From assembly GCF_019203985.1 (NCBI RefSeq), contig NZ_JAGSPD010000004.1:186001-250000 (forward strand): 64,000 nt of DNA, given 5' to 3'. The stretch is from Winogradskyella luteola. Lineage in GTDB: Bacteria > Bacteroidota > Bacteroidia > Flavobacteriales > Flavobacteriaceae. Below are positions 44,598 through 52,542 of this stretch, piece after piece. Every line of letters begins with the position of its first letter. Position 1 is the stretch's first letter. The notes beneath the pieces were generated by a model. The model searched no databases. It was not told the DNA's origin and saw only the letters and a program-made list of their open reading frames with translations. A program made the translations under genes and the position numbers.

Positions 44598-45002
44598 GTG
44601 GATGTCGACTTACTTAAATCTGAATTAACTTTCAAAGCTGTTAGAAGCTCAGGAAGTGGTGGGCAACACGTCAATAAAGTTGCATCTAAAGTTGTGTTGT
44701 ACTTTAATATTGAGAAATCTAATGTCTTTAATGAAGAAGAAAAAGAACGTTTAAAAGCATTTTTCAAAAACAGAATAAATAAACAAGGGGTTTTAATACT
44801 GAATTCTGGAGAAAGTCGGAGCCAGTTTAGAAACAAAGCACTGGTGACACAACGTTGTTTAGAACTCATTGAAGAAGGTTTAAAGCCAGAAGAAGAAAGA
44901 AAAACAACTAAAGTACCAAAAGCTGTAAAGCGAAAGCGTTTAGAAAATAAACGTAAAAATTCTGAAAAAAAGACCAATAGGAAACCACCTAAGGTTGATT
45001 GA
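44598..45002 (+). CDS. arfB: Ribosome rescue hydrolase ArfB (YaeJ)
   Basis: A 134-residue peptidyl-tRNA hydrolase with GTG start two bases after the DUF4301 stop. The release-factor-like GGQ loop is present (RSSGSGGQHVNKVASKVVLY, Gly-Gly-Gln about 24-26), then ILNSGESRSQFRNKALVTQR, and a basic C-terminal tail (KRKRLENKRKNSEKKTNRKP) that inserts into the empty mRNA channel of stalled ribosomes. Length is typical. It ends the co-directional run that starts at the PPTase gene. Confidence 0.92.
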   Translation: MDVDLLKSELTFKAVRSSGSGGQHVNKVASKVVLYFNIEKSNVFNEEEKERLKAFFKNRINKQGVLILNSGESRSQFRNKALVTQRCLELIEEGLKPEEERKTTKVPKAVKRKRLENKRKNSEKKTNRKPPKVD

Positions 45003-45189
45003 TAATCTTTAAATCATTTGAGATTTGAGTTCGATTATTACTATACCCATAAGGTTTTTGAAACCTTGCAGGATATTCCTGTCTAACACTAGGCGTTGAT
45101 AGTTAGTTGGTTGTAAAGTGAAGTTAATCGAAACTGAGCTTCTAAGTGACAATAGTACTTCACTTAAAAAATAATTCATCAGTATTCAT

Positions 45190-45219
45190 TTGCCATTATT
45201 TATTTCTAGATTATATTTG
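45190..45219 (+). promoter_or_regulatory. Promoter of the TPP-riboswitch transcript
   Basis: TTG at 45190-45192 and TATATTTG at 45212-45219 are 19 bases apart, a close fit to the Bacteroidota promoter. Transcription would start near 45226, right at the 5' edge of the riboswitch. The upstream part of the 45003-45591 gap holds only small inverted repeats (AAGGTTT-TTG-AAACCTT at 45051-45067; CAGGATATTCCTG at 45069-45081). Confidence 0.65.
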
Positions 45220-45230
45220 CACTGTTCTCA

Positions 45231-45380
45231 AAAAAGGGGTGCTTTTTTAAGTATGCAGTCCCAAGTATACACAGTCTACAGTTTTACTGATGACTGTTTA
45301 TTTGCTGTCAACTGCTCACTGATAAGGCTGAGATCATACCCATTGAACCTAGAACAGGTAATGCTGTTTAGGAAGCGAGC
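45231..45380 (+). promoter_or_regulatory. TPP riboswitch (THI element)
   Basis: The conserved THI-box pieces appear in order: AGGGGTGC-type 5' strand (AAGGGGTGCT, 45235-45243), CTGAGA (45328-45333, the pyrimidine sensor loop), ACCCATTGAACCT (45338-45350), and the pyrophosphate sensor with AGGTAATGCTG (45356-45366) closing with GGAAGCG. The variable P3 arm (about 45250-45325) is long. A hairpin AGAAATGCC-TAGTT-GGCATTTCT follows at 45385-45407 and could be the expression platform. About 190 bases separate the aptamer from the receptor ATG. Expected effect: repression of the receptor when TPP is plentiful. Confidence 0.92.
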
Positions 45381-45591
45381 GTTAAGAAATGCCTAGTTGG
45401 CATTTCTAGCGAGTGCGATTAGGTCATCAATGTTGGTTTTTACTTCTGAATCTAAAATGACCTAATTTATTCACTTTTAGTATTCAAATAAAAATCAAGA
45501 TTGACTTTATCTTATGCTTGCAATGCTCAATTAATCAATTATTAATAAAGAATAATGACCTCTTTTTATTCGATTATTTTATTTAATCGTA

Positions 45592-47835
45592 ATGAAAAAT
45601 GTATTCAATAATCTCTCAAAAAATAGTTGGCAGAGATTAACAACAGTTATCTTTTTACTATCCTTTTGTTCATCATTCGGACAAAAAAAAGAGCAAGATT
45701 CAACCAAGGTTGAAAAACTAGACGAAGTTTTAGTAAAGTCTGTTCGTGTAAAAGAAAAAGCACCAATCACGCATTCAAACGTAACAAAAAAAGAAATTGC
45801 AAAACGAAACTTAGGTCAAGACATACCTATTTTACTCAACTTTTTGCCTTCTGTAGTCACTACATCAGATGCTGGTGCGGGAGTAGGTTATACGGGCATT
45901 AGAGTGCGAGGTGTAAGCCCGCTTTCTACCAATATTACTATTAATGGAATTCCCTATAACGATGCGGAATCTTTAGGAACGTTTTGGGTCAATCTTGGCG
46001 ATTTTGCATCTTCTGTAGAGAGTTTGCAATTGCAACGTGGTGTAGGTACATCTACCAATGGTTCTGGGGCGTTTGGTGCCAGTATTAATGTATTAACAGA
46101 TGCCGTTTCAAAAGAAGCTTCAGGTGAAATTTCTAATTCTTTTGGGAGTTTCAATACCAGAAAGCATACAGTGAAATTTAGCACAGGTTTAATGAACGAC
46201 CACTTTGAGATTGCTGGTCGCTTATCTAATATTGCATCAGACGGCTACATAGATAGAGCTTCAGCAGATCTCAAATCATATTTTCTTCAAGGTGCTTATG
46301 TAGACGGAAATACCTTGATTAAGGCTATCGTTTTTGGTGGTAATGAAGTGACGTATCAAGCGTGGAATGGTATCACTGCAGAGCAACTTAGAGAAGATCG
46401 TACGTTTAATCCGTCTGGTGAGTATACTGACGACGATGGAAACACTCAATTTTACGATAATGAAGTGGATAATTACAGCCAAGATCATTATCAGTTACAC
46501 TGGAATCAGAAGTACAACAACAACTGGTCAACTACCCTAGGTCTTAACTACACTTATGGTCGCGGTTATTTTGAACAATTTAGAGAAGATGACGATTTTT
46601 CTACTTACGGTTTTGAAGAATTAACAGTAAACGGTGAAGTGGTGAATGAGACAGATTTGATTCGTCGTCGTTGGCTAGATAATGATTTTTATGTTATCAA
46701 TGCTAGTGCCAATTATAGAAACGATGAGCTCGATATGATTTTTGGAGGTTCCTTTAGTCATTATGACGGTGATCATTTTGGTGAAGTCATTTGGGCAGAA
46801 TTTGCCAGTCAAAGTGATATTAGAGATCGCTATTACGATGGTAATAGTTTAAAAAATGATTTATCAGTTTTTACAAAGGCTAACTATCAATTAAACGATA
46901 AGTTAAGTTTGTATGGTGATTTGCAAGTGCGTAATGTGACTTACAAAACTTATGGAAATACTTCAGATCTAGTAGATTTTGAAGTTGATAAAAAGTTTAC
47001 ATTTTTTAATCCAAAAGCTGGTGTTACTTACGAATTGAACAATTCTAACAGTTTTTACTTTTCTTATGCTAGAGCCAATAGAGAACCAAACAGAACTGAT
47101 TTTGAAAGTGATAATGATATTAAACCAGAGCAATTGAATGATTTTGAATTAGGATGGAGGCATAAAAAAGGAAACTTTGTTTTTAATGCTAACGCCTATT
47201 ATATGTTGTATAATCAACAATTGGTGCTTTCAGGTAGATTAGACGATGTAGGTAATCCTATAAGAACAAATAGTGGAGAAAGTTATCGATTAGGTTTGGA
47301 GTTAGAAGCAGTGATTCCTGTTACTTCTAAGTTTACCCTTCAACCTAATATGACACTGAGTTCTAATAAAAATACAGAGACAATTGTATCAATAGATGGA
47401 AGGTTTCAAAACTTAGGTAGTACAGATATTTCTTTCTCTCCGGAGATAGTTGCTGCCAATGCTATTGTGTTTCGACCTATCAAAGATCTTCAAATGTCTT
47501 TATTAAGTAAATATGTAGGTGAGCAATTTATGGGTAATACTGAGAATCCTGAGTCTAAGTTAGACAGCTTTTTTGTTAATGATTTTAATGTTACATACAC
47601 GATGTCATTCGAAGGAAATGAAGCAAATGAAGAATCCAAACCGTTCTTTAAATCTATTGTTTTTACCGGTCTAGTCAACAATATTTTTAACGAAAAGTAT
47701 GTGTCCAATGGGTATTTTGGATCTTTCGATTTTGAAGATTCTGATAGTCCCACAGGAATTTCAACAGGTTTTTTCTCAGGATTTTACCCACAAGCAACGA
47801 CAAATTTCTTAGCCGGAGTGACTTTAAATTTTTAA
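45592..47835 (+). CDS. TPP-regulated TonB-dependent receptor (putative thiamine receptor Omr1)
   Basis: A 747-residue outer-membrane receptor. Signal peptide ends near SFGQ (residue 33). There is no carboxypeptidase-like N-domain: the TonB-box region (VEKLDEVLVKSVRVKEKAPI) leads directly to the plug (about 60-165, with GYTGIRVRGVSPLSTNITIN and VGTSTNGSGAFGASINVLTD) and then the barrel, ending in TNFLAGVTLNF. The TPP riboswitch directly upstream makes thiamine or a phosphorylated or degraded form the likely ligand; such receptors were predicted in Bacteroidota as Omr1 alongside PnuT. It is monocistronic and converges with a lipoprotein gene that overlaps it by four bases. Confidence 0.88.
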   Translation: MKNVFNNLSKNSWQRLTTVIFLLSFCSSFGQKKEQDSTKVEKLDEVLVKSVRVKEKAPITHSNVTKKEIAKRNLGQDIPILLNFLPSVVTTSDAGAGVGYTGIRVRGVSPLSTNITINGIPYNDAESLGTFWVNLGDFASSVESLQLQRGVGTSTNGSGAFGASINVLTDAVSKEASGEISNSFGSFNTRKHTVKFSTGLMNDHFEIAGRLSNIASDGYIDRASADLKSYFLQGAYVDGNTLIKAIVFGGNEVTYQAWNGITAEQLREDRTFNPSGEYTDDDGNTQFYDNEVDNYSQDHYQLHWNQKYNNNWSTTLGLNYTYGRGYFEQFREDDDFSTYGFEELTVNGEVVNETDLIRRRWLDNDFYVINASANYRNDELDMIFGGSFSHYDGDHFGEVIWAEFASQSDIRDRYYDGNSLKNDLSVFTKANYQLNDKLSLYGDLQVRNVTYKTYGNTSDLVDFEVDKKFTFFNPKAGVTYELNNSNSFYFSYARANREPNRTDFESDNDIKPEQLNDFELGWRHKKGNFVFNANAYYMLYNQQLVLSGRLDDVGNPIRTNSGESYRLGLELEAVIPVTSKFTLQPNMTLSSNKNTETIVSIDGRFQNLGSTDISFSPEIVAANAIVFRPIKDLQMSLLSKYVGEQFMGNTENPESKLDSFFVNDFNVTYTMSFEGNEANEESKPFFKSIVFTGLVNNIFNEKYVSNGYFGSFDFEDSDSPTGISTGFFSGFYPQATTNFLAGVTLNF

Positions 47836-48281
47836 TTAGTAACCAAAAAGGTATTGTTTCCTAAATTATCAACTCGGTAAGGTTGTAAGGTGCAAGGTTC
47901 TGTATTGCCATCAAGACCAACACCAGTAGATAGGCTATACCTGTTTTCATCATCGCAACCACAAACTACAATATCAAATTCACCAGTATCGGTTAATGTT
48001 GAGCACGCTCCAGGGGCATGACTTGGGTCTGCTGCATCCCATGCGAGAAGTGTAGATGAGTTAAGTCTCCATAGCCAAATACCATTGTTTCCTTGGTTAG
48101 GTACATATACACCATTGCTGGTAGACTGTAGCTGGTTAAATTGAGGTAAATTAGTATTTACTGTTAGATTTACACCAGCATCAAATAAGAAGTTACATCG
48201 GTTTCTATTATCATCGTCTCCACTACACGTAAATAAAAGAACAGATAGAATTATAAATAGCTTTTTATTGCAAAATTTCAT
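47832..48281 (-). CDS. Rieske-fold-like lipoprotein without the full Fe-S ligand set
   Basis: A 149-residue lipoprotein (lipobox FTC, Cys19). The order of elements recalls a Rieske domain: NGIWLWRLNSSTLLAWDAAD strand pair, DPSHAPGACSTL in place of the first CxH loop, DIVVCGCDDENRYSLSTG in place of the second CxxH loop, and a Pro-loop-like end EPCTLQPYRV. The His ligands expected in CxH and CxxH are not in place (CGC-DD instead of C-x-x-H), so a normal [2Fe-2S] cluster is unlikely; the Cys residues may form disulfides in the periplasm. Similar lipoproteins occur in other Flavobacteriaceae as I recall. Function unknown. Divergent from greA. Confidence 0.55.
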   Translation of the reverse strand: MKFCNKKLFIILSVLLFTCSGDDDNRNRCNFLFDAGVNLTVNTNLPQFNQLQSTSNGVYVPNQGNNGIWLWRLNSSTLLAWDAADPSHAPGACSTLTDTGEFDIVVCGCDDENRYSLSTGVGLDGNTEPCTLQPYRVDNLGNNTFLVTN

Positions 48282-48323
48282 GGCTCAATTTACGATTATT
48301 TATACTATAACGTAAATATTTTA

Positions 48324-48331
48324 TATATTTG
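48324..48331 (+). promoter_or_regulatory. -7 element of greA
   Basis: TATATTTG... reads TATATTTG at 48324-48331 and fits TAnnTTTG. The predicted start near 48337 coincides with the base of the first leader hairpin. No clear TTG -33 box lies upstream. Confidence 0.5.
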
Positions 48332-48337
48332 CATAGT

Positions 48338-48389
48338 AATCTCGTTGGCGCGAGATTTTTTGTTTACGCTGAACTCGTTTCAGCGTCTT
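48338..48389 (+). promoter_or_regulatory. Two tandem terminator-like hairpins in the greA leader
   Basis: First hairpin: AATCTCG (48338-48344), loop TTGGCG, CGAGATT (48351-48357), followed by TTTT. Second: ACGCTGAA (48366-48373), loop CTCG, TTCAGCGT (48378-48385), followed by CTTTT. Both lie between the likely transcript start and the ATG at 48415 and each has a U-run, so each could act as an early terminator. The second also fits the dispersed CTGAA...TTCAG repeat seen at 2452. Confidence 0.6.
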
Positions 48390-48414
48390 TTGTATATACA
48401 AAAACGAACGAATT

Positions 48415-48888
48415 ATGAGTAAAGTATCTTACTACACCGCAGAAGGGTTAAAAAAATTAAGGGAGGAATTAAACCAGTTAAAGGATGTTGAACGTCCAAA
48501 AGCATCGCAGGCTATAGCCGAAGCTAGAGATAAAGGGGATTTGAGTGAAAATGCAGAATACGATGCAGCAAAAGAAGCCCAAGGTATGTTAGAAATGCGG
48601 ATTTCTAAAATGGAAGAAACTTTAGCTAATGCTAGAGTTATTGATGAATCTCAATTAGACACTTCAAAAGTATTGGCATTATCTATTGTTAAGATTAAGA
48701 ATCAGAATAATGGTATGGAAATGACCTACACTTTAGTGGCAGAAAGTGAAGCTGATTTGGCTGCAGGTAAAATTTCAGTGAATTCTCCAATAGGCAAAGG
48801 CTTATTAGGAAAATCTGTTGGAGATACTGCCGAAATACAAGTGCCCAATGGTATTATGAAGTTTGATATATTGGAGATTTCTAGATAA
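48415..48888 (+). CDS. greA: Transcription elongation factor GreA
   Basis: A 157-residue factor that rescues backtracked RNA polymerase by stimulating transcript cleavage. The N-terminal coiled-coil (residues about 8-75) has the tip acidic pair in GDLSENAEYDAAKEAQG (Asp and Glu about 42-45) and RISKMEETLANARV; the C-terminal FKBP-like domain ends in NGIMKFDILEISR. Full length. The leader has two terminator-like hairpins. A strong terminator follows. Confidence 0.95.
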   Translation: MSKVSYYTAEGLKKLREELNQLKDVERPKASQAIAEARDKGDLSENAEYDAAKEAQGMLEMRISKMEETLANARVIDESQLDTSKVLALSIVKIKNQNNGMEMTYTLVAESEADLAAGKISVNSPIGKGLLGKSVGDTAEIQVPNGIMKFDILEISR

Positions 48889-48946
48889 AGTTAACAAATG
48901 GATCACACTGAACTCAGTTGTAGTTCTTTTAAAAATGATTACATGA

Positions 48947-48976
48947 AAAAAGATTCCTTTCTCAAGGAATCTTTTT
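48947..48976. terminator. Terminator after greA
   Basis: AAAAAGATTCCTT (48947-48959) pairs perfectly with AAGGAATCTTTTT (48964-48976) around TCTC, between greA and the HIT gene. Confidence 0.85.
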
Positions 48977-49001
48977 ATCTTTATAGGATAATCTTCAATT
49001 T

Positions 49002-49391
49002 ATGGCCACACTTTTTACCAAAATAATTAATGGTGAAATCCCATCATACAAAGTAGCTGAATCGGAAGATTTTTACGCATTTTTAGACATCAACCCAAAT
49101 TCCAAAGGTCATACACTTTGCATACCAAAAAAGGAGGTTGATAAAATTTTCGATTTAGATGAAGCTACCTATACGGGCTTAATGCAATTTTCAAGACGTG
49201 TTGCCGTTGCTATCGAAAACGCTGTGCCTTGCGAACGGGTTGGTATGTCAGTTATTGGCTTAGAAGTGCCTCATGTACATGTACATTTAATTCCGTTGCA
49301 CACCATGGAAAATGCACGTTTTACACACAAAGAAAAATTAAGTCCTTCTGAGTTTGAAACTATAGCCAAAAAAATAGCTTCATATTTGTAG
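49002..49391 (+). CDS. HIT-family nucleotide-binding protein
   Basis: A 129-residue histidine-triad hydrolase of the Hint type, which cleaves nucleoside phosphoramidates. The domain opens with LFTKIINGEIPSYKVAESED and FLDINPNSKGHTLCIPKKEV, and ends in the triad VPHVHVHLIPLHTM (His-x-His-x-His). Length is typical of a bacterial Hint. It sits downstream of greA after a terminator, an order common in Bacteroidota. The physiological substrate is not known. It ends back to back with a small convergent gene. Confidence 0.92.
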   Translation: MATLFTKIINGEIPSYKVAESEDFYAFLDINPNSKGHTLCIPKKEVDKIFDLDEATYTGLMQFSRRVAVAIENAVPCERVGMSVIGLEVPHVHVHLIPLHTMENARFTHKEKLSPSEFETIAKKIASYL

Positions 49392-49754
49392 TTAAAGGGA
49401 TATAATACCCATTGCAACCAGTACAATAAACACTGCAATAATTATATCTAAAAGAATAATTATCCAAGCCAAAGGTTTCAATTTTATGGATTTAGACTTT
49501 GGTTGTATGGCACGTTTTTGATAATCAACAACGCGGTCAATATCTTCAGTCCACTGTATTGGATAAATAGGCGTATCGCAATTGTAGCAATGGATATCGT
49601 AAAGCGTGTCGTTAGTTATGGCCTTGTAAAAAGTGTTTTCAGTAAATTTTTGTTTAAACGTAATTTGTAACCCATCTGTAGAATAACATTCTGGGCAATT
49701 ATTGTTAAGTTTGGCTTCTTTGAGTGTAAAGTATTTTGATGAACCCATATTCAA
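49392..49754 (-). CDS. Small zinc-ribbon membrane protein, unknown function
   Basis: A 120-residue protein with two Cys pairs (CPEC near residue 20 and CYNC near 57) that would form a zinc ribbon, then a charged linker and one C-terminal transmembrane helix (AWIIILLDIIIAVFIVLVAM). The topology suggests a tail-anchored cytosolic zinc finger. I do not recognise the family. The gene abuts the convergent HIT gene without a gap. Confidence 0.6.
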   Translation of the reverse strand: MNMGSSKYFTLKEAKLNNNCPECYSTDGLQITFKQKFTENTFYKAITNDTLYDIHCYNCDTPIYPIQWTEDIDRVVDYQKRAIQPKSKSIKLKPLAWIIILLDIIIAVFIVLVAMGIISL

Positions 49755-49881
49755 ATTTAAAATAAATTTTTCACACTTCTAAATCCCATCAAAGGGACAA
49801 TATTTTCAGTAAGTTTTGTAGATGAACGCTTCAGGACATTTAAGGGTTTTTGTAGTTTGTTAAAAAACGCTACTTTAATGC

Positions 49882-51042
49882 CTATTGAGTTTTTAAACTT
49901 ATTTGAATAGTTGTGCCTTTGCCAATCTCAGAACTAAGTACCTTTATTTTCCCGTTGTGGTAATCTTCAATAATACGCTTAGCTAACGAAAGTCCAAGTC
50001 CCCAACCACGTTTTTTTGTGGTATAACCCGGTTCGAAAATTTTGTTGAATTGATTCTTGGGAATCCCTTTACCTGTATCGGAAATATTAATATATACCTG
50101 TTTTTCATCAGAATAAATATTAAGCTTTAAATTTCCCTTTCCTTTCATGGCATCAATGGCATTTTTAACCAAATTCTCAATGGTCCAACTAAAAAGTTGA
50201 GAGTTGAGGTCAACCATAATGGCTTTTTTAGGACTTATGAGTTCAAAATGGATAAGTTTAGACGAACGCGATTTTAGATAATCAAAAGAAGATTGTGTTG
50301 CCTCAACAATATCTAATTGCTTCAAGGTTGGTGCAGAACCAATTTTGCTGAATCGTTCGGTTATGGTTTGCAATCGGTCTATGTCTTTTTCAATTTCTAC
50401 AATGTAATCTGGGTTAATGTTTTCGGATTTTAAAATCTCGGTCCAACCTACTAATGATGATAACGGAGTACCAATTTGGTGAGCGGTCTCTTTTGCCATA
50501 CCTGTCCAGAGCTTATTCTGCTCTGCATTTTTAGAACTTCTATAAAAGAAATATACCACAGCGGCAAAGAGAATTATTATCAATAATAAAGCTAGAGGAT
50601 AATATTTTAACTTGTTAAGCAATGGAGAGTTACCATAATACAACTTCCCTTTTTCGTTATTAGGTAAATCGACTTCAATAGGTTCATTTTGAGAAATGAG
50701 TCTATTAATAAAACGAATTAACTCTTTCGGGTTTTTAAGTATTACAGAATCTATATTTCTTTCATTTCGAATTTTGTTATCCTTATCTAACAAAACCATC
50801 GGAATAGTAACTGTGGTATCTATTACTATTCGTTCTGCAATTGAGTTTAATTCTACGTTATCTTGATAAAAATATTTATTGTATTCTGGGTAAGCTAATG
50901 TCCATGTTTCCATTTTCTTTCGCTCTTCAGCCTTAAATTTTTGAAAAAAGGAATATGTATTCCAAAGTATGGAGGAGACAATGATAAATGAGGATAATAT
51001 AATAATCCAACGGATTACATTTCTGTTTGTGCTAAATGTCAT
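49882..51042 (-). CDS. Sensor histidine kinase, orphan
   Basis: A 386-residue membrane kinase. An N-terminal helix (WIIILSSFIIVSSILW), a sensor region of about 110 residues in the periplasm, and a second helix (YPLALLLIIILFAAVVYFFY, about 147-166) precede the cytoplasmic part. The dimerisation helix carries the phospho-acceptor His in KETAHQIGTPLSSLVGW (about 188). The ATPase domain has the N box (LVKNAIDAM), G1 (DTGKGIPKNQFNKIFEP) and G2 (GWGLGLSLAKRII). There is no HAMP or PAS domain and no response regulator gene next to it, so partner and signal are unknown. Confidence 0.88.
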   Translation of the reverse strand: MTFSTNRNVIRWIIILSSFIIVSSILWNTYSFFQKFKAEERKKMETWTLAYPEYNKYFYQDNVELNSIAERIVIDTTVTIPMVLLDKDNKIRNERNIDSVILKNPKELIRFINRLISQNEPIEVDLPNNEKGKLYYGNSPLLNKLKYYPLALLLIIILFAAVVYFFYRSSKNAEQNKLWTGMAKETAHQIGTPLSSLVGWTEILKSENINPDYIVEIEKDIDRLQTITERFSKIGSAPTLKQLDIVEATQSSFDYLKSRSSKLIHFELISPKKAIMVDLNSQLFSWTIENLVKNAIDAMKGKGNLKLNIYSDEKQVYINISDTGKGIPKNQFNKIFEPGYTTKKRGWGLGLSLAKRIIEDYHNGKIKVLSSEIGKGTTIQISLKTQ

Positions 51043-51133
51043 TGGCTAATGTAATTTTTTAAATATAATGTAAAACTGTTGATAATATTGTGCTTATATC
51101 AACAAAACACTTTCAATAGAATACCAATATAAT

Positions 51134-51141
51134 TATATTTG
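51134..51141 (+). promoter_or_regulatory. -7 element of the flavin reductase gene
   Basis: TATATTTG fits TAnnTTTG and lies 19 bases ahead of the ATG, which implies a very short leader. No clear TTG -33 box was seen. Confidence 0.45.
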
Positions 51142-51160
51142 TTAAAAATCAGTTGATTAG

Positions 51161-52030
51161 ATGATTTCCTTCGACCCAAAAGAACTTTCCACAGGCAGAT
51201 TGCACGGTTATTTATTAAGTGCCGTGGCACCTAGACCAATTGCGTTTGCAAGCACTATGGATGCTAATGGCAATCCTAATTTGTCGCCTTTTAGCTTCTT
51301 TAATGTATTTAGTGCCAACCCACCTATTATGATATTTTCTCCAGCCAGACGTGTTAGGGACAATACAATAAAACATACTTTAGAGAATGTAGAAGCTGTA
51401 AAGGAAGTGGTCATTAATGTGGTTAACTATGATATTGTTCATCAAATGTCCTTGAGCAGTACGGAATATCCTGAGGATGTCAATGAATTTGAAAAAACGG
51501 GATTAACAATGTTGCCATCAGATATGGTAAAACCGTTTAGAGTGGCAGAATCTCCAGTACAGTTTGAATGTAAAGTTAACGATATTATACACTTAGGAAC
51601 TGAAGGTGGTGCAGGGAACTTGGTAATATGTGAGGTGGTTAAACTCCACATTGCAGACGAAGTAATGAATGCAGATAACACCATAAATCAAGAAGCATTG
51701 GATTTAGTGGCAAGAGCAGGAGGTAGTTATTATAGTAGAGCAAAAAAAGGATTTTTTGAAATACCAAAACCATTACGAACCTTGGGAATTGGTGTTGATA
51801 GCTTACCAGAGCATGTAAGAAATAGTATGATTTTAACAGGGAATAATCTCGGAATGCTAGCTAATGTTGAAGCCTTGCCTAGTGAGGAAGAAGTCAATCA
51901 ATTTATAAAAGATATCAGTAAACGCTATCCCGAAATAGAAACGGCATCGCATAGAGAAAAACATAAAATAGCACGAAATTATTTAAGCTACGGAGACGTG
52001 GAAAGTGCATGGAAGTTATTACTTTCGTAG
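51161..52030 (+). CDS. Flavin reductase-like FMN-binding protein
   Basis: A 289-residue protein of the flavin reductase / flavoredoxin split-barrel family. Characteristic segments: HGYLLSAVAPRPIAFASTMD (FMN-phosphate contact), LSPFSFFNVFSANPPIMIFS, VVINVVNYDIVHQMSLSS, and FECKVNDIIHLGTEGGAGNL. The C-terminal 90 residues (from about 200) are an extension that includes the EALPSEEEVNQFIKDI helix. It reduces or carries FMN, or acts as an FMN-dependent oxidoreductase; the partner is not evident. The DUF3127 gene follows 43 bases downstream. Confidence 0.85.
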   Translation: MISFDPKELSTGRLHGYLLSAVAPRPIAFASTMDANGNPNLSPFSFFNVFSANPPIMIFSPARRVRDNTIKHTLENVEAVKEVVINVVNYDIVHQMSLSSTEYPEDVNEFEKTGLTMLPSDMVKPFRVAESPVQFECKVNDIIHLGTEGGAGNLVICEVVKLHIADEVMNADNTINQEALDLVARAGGSYYSRAKKGFFEIPKPLRTLGIGVDSLPEHVRNSMILTGNNLGMLANVEALPSEEEVNQFIKDISKRYPEIETASHREKHKIARNYLSYGDVESAWKLLLS

Positions 52031-52073
52031 CTCAAAAAAGAACATAAATTTAAATTATATAGATTAAGACAAA

Positions 52074-52451
52074 ATGGAAGTACAAGGACGAATTAAGCTG
52101 ATTGGTGAGACGCAAACCTTTGGGAATAATGGATTTAGAAAAAGAGAAATCGTGGTGACTACAGAAGAGCAATATCCACAACATATTATGGTAGAGTTTG
52201 TTCAGGATAAAACAGATTTGTTGAATAATTACCAAGTAGGTCAACAGGTTAAAATTAGCATTAACCTTAGGGGACGTGAGTGGGTTAATCCACAAGGGGA
52301 AACCAAATATTTTAACTCTATACAAGGTTGGAGAATAGAAGCCTTGCAATCTGAAGCACCAAGTGGAGACATGCCACCAGTACCACCTACTGAGGCATTT
52401 GAGCCAGTAAATGATTTAAACGAAGACGAACACGACGATTTACCGTTTTAA
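52074..52451 (+). CDS. DUF3127 protein with OB-like fold and SSB-type acidic tail
   Basis: A 125-residue protein that fits DUF3127. The N-terminal 95 residues (MEVQGRIKLIGETQTFGNNG, FRKREIVVTTEEQYPQHIMV, QVKISINLRGREWVNPQGET) have the five-strand pattern of an OB-fold, with aromatic residues on the third strand as in ssDNA binders. A Pro/Glu-rich linker leads to an acidic tip HDDLPF that is almost the same as the DDDLPF tip of the SSB encoded at 15355-15819. I infer a second single-strand DNA binding protein or an SSB-interactome competitor; experimental data on the family are not known to me. Two hairpins follow. Confidence 0.75.
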   Translation: MEVQGRIKLIGETQTFGNNGFRKREIVVTTEEQYPQHIMVEFVQDKTDLLNNYQVGQQVKISINLRGREWVNPQGETKYFNSIQGWRIEALQSEAPSGDMPPVPPTEAFEPVNDLNEDEHDDLPF

Positions 52452-52477
52452 CGTTTAAAATAGGAAGAAGAAACTTA

Positions 52478-52511
52478 AAGACTTGTTTTTATGAAAGGCA
52501 AGTCTTTTTTA
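52478..52511 (+). terminator. Terminator after the DUF3127 gene
   Basis: AAAGACTTG (52478-52486) pairs with CAAGTCTTT (52499-52507) and runs into TTTT. It ends the flavin reductase/DUF3127 transcript. Confidence 0.8.
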
Positions 52512-52517
52512 ATGAAA

Positions 52518-52542
52518 AAGTCCCAATGGTTAGTTGGGACTT
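52518..52542. terminator. Second hairpin in the gap before aat
   Basis: AAGTCCCAA and TTGGGACTT form a 9-bp stem with a 7-base loop just downstream of the first terminator, possibly a back-up terminator. The remaining bases up to 52703 are AT-rich and hold nothing recognisable. Confidence 0.6.

Noticed and set aside
44588..44977. A 129-codon minus-strand frame over arfB
   Set aside because: Antisense to the GGQ-containing arfB; the arfB reading has clear motifs and the antisense one does not.
45190..45396. A 68-codon open frame in the gap before the receptor gene
   Set aside because: It lies over the promoter and the TPP riboswitch; its sequence is explained by the conserved RNA structure, not by coding.
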